The notes under the pieces were generated by a model. It made no database searches, was not told where the DNA came from, and was given only the letters and a program-made list of their open reading frames with translations. Positions 50,647 to 54,235 of a DNA stretch of 54,235 nucleotides are shown here, piece after piece. Origin of the DNA: Candidatus Dadabacteria bacterium (GTDB lineage Bacteria; Desulfobacterota_D; UBA1144; Nemesobacterales; Nemesobacteraceae); assembly GCA_022826905.1 (NCBI GenBank), contig JAJDUA010000009.1, positions 1-54,235 on the forward strand, written 5' to 3'. Position 1 is the stretch's first letter. Each line of letters opens with the position of its first letter. The position numbers and the translations under genes are program-made.

Positions 50647-51753
50647 ATGCGATGGAACTGGCAGCGGCCCGAGTGGCCCGATTTTACCTGCGAACCGGAA
50701 CTTCTCGAGGGTCTGGAGCATGATTTTCTGCGTGAGACGGGCCTGCTTTTCGGGGCTTACGGGGGTCTTGACGAGCATGAGCGGAACCGGATCAAAGCGG
50801 AGATTCTAGGCGAAGAAGCCCTTAAGACTTCCGAGATCGAGGGGGAATATCTTGACCGCGAGAACTTGCGGTCGTCTCTTCTCCGGCATTTCGGCCTGCG
50901 GACGGACGGTCGTAAGGCGAAACCCGCCGAGACCGGTATCACCGATCTAATGGTCGACCTCTGCGACACTTCCGAAGATGCGCTTTCCCATGAAATGCTT
51001 TACCGCTGGCACAGGATGCTCACGCGTGGGCGTACCGACCTAAAGTGCGTGGGCTGTTACCGCGAGCATGGGGTTGCGGTGGTCTCGGGACCTCTTCACA
51101 GGCGCAGGATTCATTTTCAAGCGCCTCCCCCGGAGCGGGTAAAGCGGGAAATGGATGCGTTTGTCCGCTGGTTTAACCGAAGTGCCCCGGGTGCCGCGGA
51201 GCCGCTTCAGGCGCTGGCCCGCGCAGGCACGGCGCATCTTTATTTCGAGTGCATTCACCCGTTTGAGGACGGAAACGGCCGCATCGGCCGGGCGGTGTCC
51301 GAAAAAGCGCTTGCCCAGTCACTCGGCCACCCTACGCTGATTGCGCTCGCCACCATGATCAGCAGGAACAGGGGCGCTTATTACGGGGGTCTCGGAGAGG
51401 CGAACACGGAAACCGAGATAACCGGCTGGCTCTCCTATTTCGCCCGTACCGTGCTTGACGCGCTTGCCTATACGCGGACCTGCGTGGAATTTCTTGTGGA
51501 AAAAGCAAGGCTGCTTGAACGTATGCGGGGAAAAATCAATCCGCGACAGGAAAAATGCCTGCTTCGGATATTTGAGGAGGGCCCCGAGGGTTTTACCGGA
51601 GGTCTCAGCGCCGAAAACTATATAAGCATCACCGGGGCCGCGCGTCCGACCGCCACCCGTGACCTTTCGGACCTGGTCGCTAAAGGCGCGCTCGCAAGAA
51701 CAGGGCAGCGCAAGTCCGCGCGCTACCATCTGAATATCGACCCGCAGACCTGA
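50647..51753 (+). CDS. Fic-domain protein with N-terminal inhibitory helix
   Basis: This roughly 368-residue protein has an N-terminal DUF4172-type region (RWNWQRPEWPDF) that contains the self-inhibitory motif TSEIEG at residues 61-66, fitting (S/T)xxxE(G/N). The Fic active site HPFEDGNGRIGR is at 204-215, complete with catalytic His. A winged-helix-like C-terminus (AARPTATRDLSDLVAKGAL) follows. It probably AMPylates proteins and is of the class with intramolecular inhibition, so no separate antitoxin is needed. ATG 50647 is preferred to 50629 by the DUF4172 start. Confidence 0.93.
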   Translation: MRWNWQRPEWPDFTCEPELLEGLEHDFLRETGLLFGAYGGLDEHERNRIKAEILGEEALKTSEIEGEYLDRENLRSSLLRHFGLRTDGRKAKPAETGITDLMVDLCDTSEDALSHEMLYRWHRMLTRGRTDLKCVGCYREHGVAVVSGPLHRRRIHFQAPPPERVKREMDAFVRWFNRSAPGAAEPLQALARAGTAHLYFECIHPFEDGNGRIGRAVSEKALAQSLGHPTLIALATMISRNRGAYYGGLGEANTETEITGWLSYFARTVLDALAYTRTCVEFLVEKARLLERMRGKINPRQEKCLLRIFEEGPEGFTGGLSAENYISITGAARPTATRDLSDLVAKGALARTGQRKSARYHLNIDPQT

Positions 51754-51910
51754 AACCGGGTCTGGAGTTCCGTGTTTTTTCTGCTTTTTCGGTGATGCGG
51801 GCAGGAAGAAATATAGCCGACCGCCTTCCATGGCAACCGGAGGATTCTTCGTCCGCCCACCTCATTGCGGGAAAAGCCCCCTTCGGATGCGACGGATAAG
51901 TTCTGTAAAA

Positions 51911-51949
51911 ATAAAGCTTGCCTTTAGGAATCATAAATGCTAGCTTTAT
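51911..51949. repeat. 8-bp inverted repeat upstream of DUF4143 copy 3
   Basis: ATAAAGCT (51911-51918) and AGCTTTAT (51942-51949) are perfect reverse complements with a 23-nt spacer, ending 18 nt before the ATG. It may be an operator or an AT-rich hairpin. Confidence 0.4.
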
Positions 51950-51967
51950 ATATCGGAAGAAAAAGCT

Positions 51968-53212
51968 ATGAGATACATCGTACGCAGACTATCAGAGAAA
52001 ATCCTGTTTTCCCTGGAGAACAGTCCCGTGGTTTTCCTTAACGGACCGCGTCAGTCGGGTAAGACCACCCTTGCGCGGGAGCTTGCCCGCAAGGGGTATC
52101 CCGCCGAGTACGTGTCTTTTGACAACGTGACTCATATGGAAGCTGCTTACGCTAATCCGGAGAGCTTTCTTAGGCTGCGAAAGGGTCCGGTGATTATTGA
52201 CGAGGTTCAGTTGGTGCCCGACCTGTTCCGCGCTCTTAAGATCATTGTTGACGAGACCCGCCTCGGGGAGAAGGAGCGGAGCAACGGCAGGTTTCTGCTT
52301 ACGGGTTCGGCTAACATCATGGTCTTGCCTAAACTCTCCGATTCCCTGGTCGGGCGCATGAGCATAACAACCCTTTACCCCTTTGCTGTCTGCGAAGTCC
52401 TCGGAACGAAGGGGGATTTTCCTGGGAGATTATTTTCGGCTGATTTTGCCGATGTGGGGGATGAACTGACGCTCGGTGAGGCCATGGAGTCGGCCACATT
52501 CCCCGAAATATCTGGGGAACCCGCGCATAAGCGGACGGAGTGGTTTGACGGCTACCTGCCGACCATCCTGCAACGCGATGTGCGTACCGTTGCCGAACTT
52601 GAGAAAATCAGCCTTCTGCCAAGACTGCTTCGTATATTGGCGGCCCGCGCCGGCAAGCTTATGAACGACGCCGAGATTGCGCGCGACATGGGTCTCAATC
52701 CCGTTACCAGCAAAAGCTACCGGGGTATTCTGCAGGCGATGTTTCTTGGCTTTGACGTTGAGCCGTGGTACCGGAACGTCGGAAAACGGCTTGTGAAGTC
52801 TGCCAAGGGCTATATTGCCGATACTCTTCTGCTCTGCCATCTGCTTGGCCGCGACCTTGAGGGTCCACATGGCAGGTGGACGGATTTCTACGGCCATGCC
52901 GTTGAGAACTTTGTCGCTTCCGAGCTTCGCAAGCAGCTTTGCTTCTCCGACGTTCGAGCGGATCTTTTTCACTTCCGTACCGCTGATAGCAAGGAGGTTG
53001 ACTTTGTTCTGGAGTGTCCTGATGGTTCGGTCGCAGGTATCGAGGTTAAGGCTTCAGAGCGGGTCAGTTCCGCTGATTTTAAGGGCATGGGTGTGCTTCG
53101 GGACCTGACGAAGGACGATTTTATCTGCGGTGTCGTGTTATACGGGGGGAAAGACGTGGTTCCTTTCGGCGACAGGTTTCTTGCCGTTCCTTTCTCCGCT
53201 CTCTGGCGATAG
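51968..53212 (+). CDS. AAA ATPase with C-terminal DUF4143 (copy 3)
   Basis: This 414-residue protein has Walker A GPRQSGKTT at residues 26-34, Walker B GPVIIDEVQL, sensor LLTGSAN and a helical middle. The C-terminal restriction-endonuclease-like segment is FHFRTADSKEVDFVLE and GIEVKASER, giving the D...E-x-K pattern. Its 3' end is the source-like homologue of the relic at 50403. It is separated from the relic by the Fic gene. The function of the family is unknown. Confidence 0.92.
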   Translation: MRYIVRRLSEKILFSLENSPVVFLNGPRQSGKTTLARELARKGYPAEYVSFDNVTHMEAAYANPESFLRLRKGPVIIDEVQLVPDLFRALKIIVDETRLGEKERSNGRFLLTGSANIMVLPKLSDSLVGRMSITTLYPFAVCEVLGTKGDFPGRLFSADFADVGDELTLGEAMESATFPEISGEPAHKRTEWFDGYLPTILQRDVRTVAELEKISLLPRLLRILAARAGKLMNDAEIARDMGLNPVTSKSYRGILQAMFLGFDVEPWYRNVGKRLVKSAKGYIADTLLLCHLLGRDLEGPHGRWTDFYGHAVENFVASELRKQLCFSDVRADLFHFRTADSKEVDFVLECPDGSVAGIEVKASERVSSADFKGMGVLRDLTKDDFICGVVLYGGKDVVPFGDRFLAVPFSALWR

Positions 53213-53307
53213 CCGATGGCGTCTGGGAGTTTTTGGGAAGCGGAAAAACCTGATGCGTTATCCGGGAAACTGGCGGGTTACCTGGTTTTATTTCTGTGGT
53301 TTCGGGG

Positions 53308-54096
53308 TTAATTCCGGCTAATGTGACCTATGGCATCGCCAATCAGTTTGATATTGTTTCTGTCAACGCCGTGTTGCTGCGCAAGCGCTCTCCAGCATCC
53401 AAGAGCATGACGCGTGCTCTCGATGATCTGCGCGATCGTTTTGTTATCAAGTTTGGCTTTTTTCCCCAAGGCCCTTAGAATTTCAGAAGAGGGGTCTTTG
53501 CCTTCACCGAGCACCGTCGTACTCTGCTGGCCGCCCGGGCCGGAAGAAAAAGTGATGTCGTAGGCGGGGGACAGTTTCCACTCGCCTTTAAAATCCATAA
53601 CAAACGAGAAATTCTTCGCGTGATCGTCGCGGTTGTGAGACATGATGTTAAAGACCGCGTGGCGGTACATTTTTTCGACTTCGCGCATATCGCGGGTCAT
53701 TATCTCCGTTAACGCAAGCAGGTCTTCATAGTCAAGAGACGGCATACGGAAGTCTGAATGGAGCAGACCTCCGGCCGTATGGACATGCAGACGGGTCATC
53801 CTGCCTTCCGATTCTTTGCGGTCAAACCGCTTGGTGGTGAAATATCCCGGCCCGTTTTTTGCCGGAAAAAGCCGGGTCTCGCTCATAAACACTCCCGCTT
53901 CCTTGGCCATGAGCGAGTAAACGTATTCAATTGCGCCGGCATCCGGGCCGTCCTGAGTGTTCGGGAATTTCACAAGCCAGGGAACATAGCCCTTGAATTT
54001 TTTATCGGTCTCACCATAGATGATTTGACTGCCGGTCAGATTGATGCTGATCATTGCCTTGGGGCGCGCTCCCGCAGAAGACCCATTTAACGCCAC
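53308..54096 (-). CDS. HipA-like kinase lacking the N-terminal domain
   Basis: The 262-residue frame covers the HipA kinase core: a glycine-rich SSAGARPKAM loop, FTTKRFDRK, the catalytic loop HNRDDHAKNFSF and metal-binding YDITFS. Full HipA proteins are about 400-440 residues with an N-terminal subdomain; here an in-frame stop lies a few codons upstream of GTG 54096, so that part is missing. No HipB gene is adjacent on the same strand within the window. It may be a short HipA-type protein of a split system or a truncated relic. Confidence 0.8.
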   Translation of the reverse strand: MALNGSSAGARPKAMISINLTGSQIIYGETDKKFKGYVPWLVKFPNTQDGPDAGAIEYVYSLMAKEAGVFMSETRLFPAKNGPGYFTTKRFDRKESEGRMTRLHVHTAGGLLHSDFRMPSLDYEDLLALTEIMTRDMREVEKMYRHAVFNIMSHNRDDHAKNFSFVMDFKGEWKLSPAYDITFSSGPGGQQSTTVLGEGKDPSSEILRALGKKAKLDNKTIAQIIESTRHALGCWRALAQQHGVDRNNIKLIGDAIGHISRN

Positions 54097-54115
54097 TAGT
54101 ATAGCATCCGTTCAG

Positions 54116-54159
54116 TATTGAGGGTTTTTCAAGTTTGAGATATTGAGGTAATATTGAGG
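54116..54159. repeat. Three TATTGAGG direct repeats
   Basis: TATTGAGG occurs at 54116-54123, 54141-54148 and 54152-54159, in the gap between the divergent hipA-like gene and the gene at 54166. The last copy overlaps the Shine-Dalgarno region. They could be regulator-binding sites. Confidence 0.4.
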
Positions 54160-54165
54160 AAGAAC

Positions 54166-54235
54166 ATGGGCAAGTTAAGACCTGAGGAACACAAGCTGTC
54201 TGTCCGCATTTCGGTGGAACGTTGCGCGGACGTTG
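54166..54235 (+). CDS. Start of a small gene cut by the window edge
   Basis: ATG 54166, preceded by GAGGAAG, opens a frame reading MGKLRPEEHKLSVRISVER and continuing past the edge. The composition recalls small DNA-binding proteins of the ribbon-helix-helix or MobC type, but 23 residues do not allow a call. Confidence 0.4.
   Translation, partial: MGKLRPEEHKLSVRISVERCADV

Noticed and set aside
1-54235. CRISPR array, tRNA or rRNA genes
   Set aside because: No regularly spaced repeat series, no cloverleaf with CCA-type acceptor and no rRNA stretch was recognised by eye; a covariance-model scan would be needed to exclude small RNAs.

Overview
The window reads as a chromosomal segment of a Gram-negative bacterium, probably an uncultured, environmental or host-associated member of a deltaproteobacteria/Dadabacteria-like lineage. 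The Gram-negative call rests on a TonB-dependent outer-membrane receptor, a lipoprotein with a lipobox and a periplasmic multihaem cytochrome. The phylum is only an inference from the mix of genes; no rRNA or tRNA gene was seen. Housekeeping genes are dense and often translationally coupled. Accessory islands at both ends and near 26, 37 and 44-54 kb carry AAA ATPases (DUF4143), toxin-antitoxin genes, a restriction-modification pair and relics.

Layout: 1-363 holds hairpins, short repeats and a stub of a DUF4143 gene, followed by an intact DUF4143 ATPase. 1.6-4.4 kb is folK-hpt-pepF; hpt must start at a CTG codon. 4.4-5.3 kb is a degenerate RAYT transposase with a REP-like hairpin at its 5' side. 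5.3-10.4 kb carries an LLM flavin oxidoreductase, an acyl-CoA dehydrogenase, an Ogt-type methyltransferase and the agmatine-to-putrescine pair aguA/aguB. 10.5-14.5 kb is a redox/sensing block: a Cache protein with a CTERM-like tail, then a coupled operon of a four-helix membrane protein, an 11-haem-motif cytochrome and a DUF3365 lipoprotein. 14.9-25.8 kb is TauE/SafE, a heterodimeric ABC exporter, yigZ, nitroreductase, aquaporin, aldo-keto reductase, amt, a small Cys-rich protein, a bifunctional-nuclease family protein and miaB. 25.9-28.3 kb is a broken MFS gene and an AT-richer DUF3311-like/SSS transporter pair bounded by a 16-bp near-repeat.

28.3-39.3 kb holds uvrC, a second DUF4143 ATPase, the argB-argD-argF operon with a good promoter, a TonB-dependent receptor and a two-gene R-M system. 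39.3-43.4 kb is the Anbu operon: circularly permuted ATP-grasp, alpha-E, Anbu protease, transglutaminase. In it the alpha-E gene appears to start at ATC, over the stop of the gene before it. 43.6-45.6 kb is a higB/higA-ImmA toxin-antitoxin locus with a palindromic operator and a decayed second copy. 45.8-48.6 kb is xerC-hslV-hslU, a second proteasome-like protease.

48.7-54.2 kb is a toxin/ATPase island: XRE-ImmA/IrrE plus a DUF4411 PIN protein, each with a frameshift in a poly-A run; a DUF4143 relic; a class II Fic protein; a third full DUF4143 ATPase; a truncated HipA kinase; and the start of a small gene running off the right edge. The points most worth following up are the paired homopolymer frameshifts, the non-canonical starts, the Anbu operon sitting next to HslUV, the asymmetric ABC exporter and the multihaem module.
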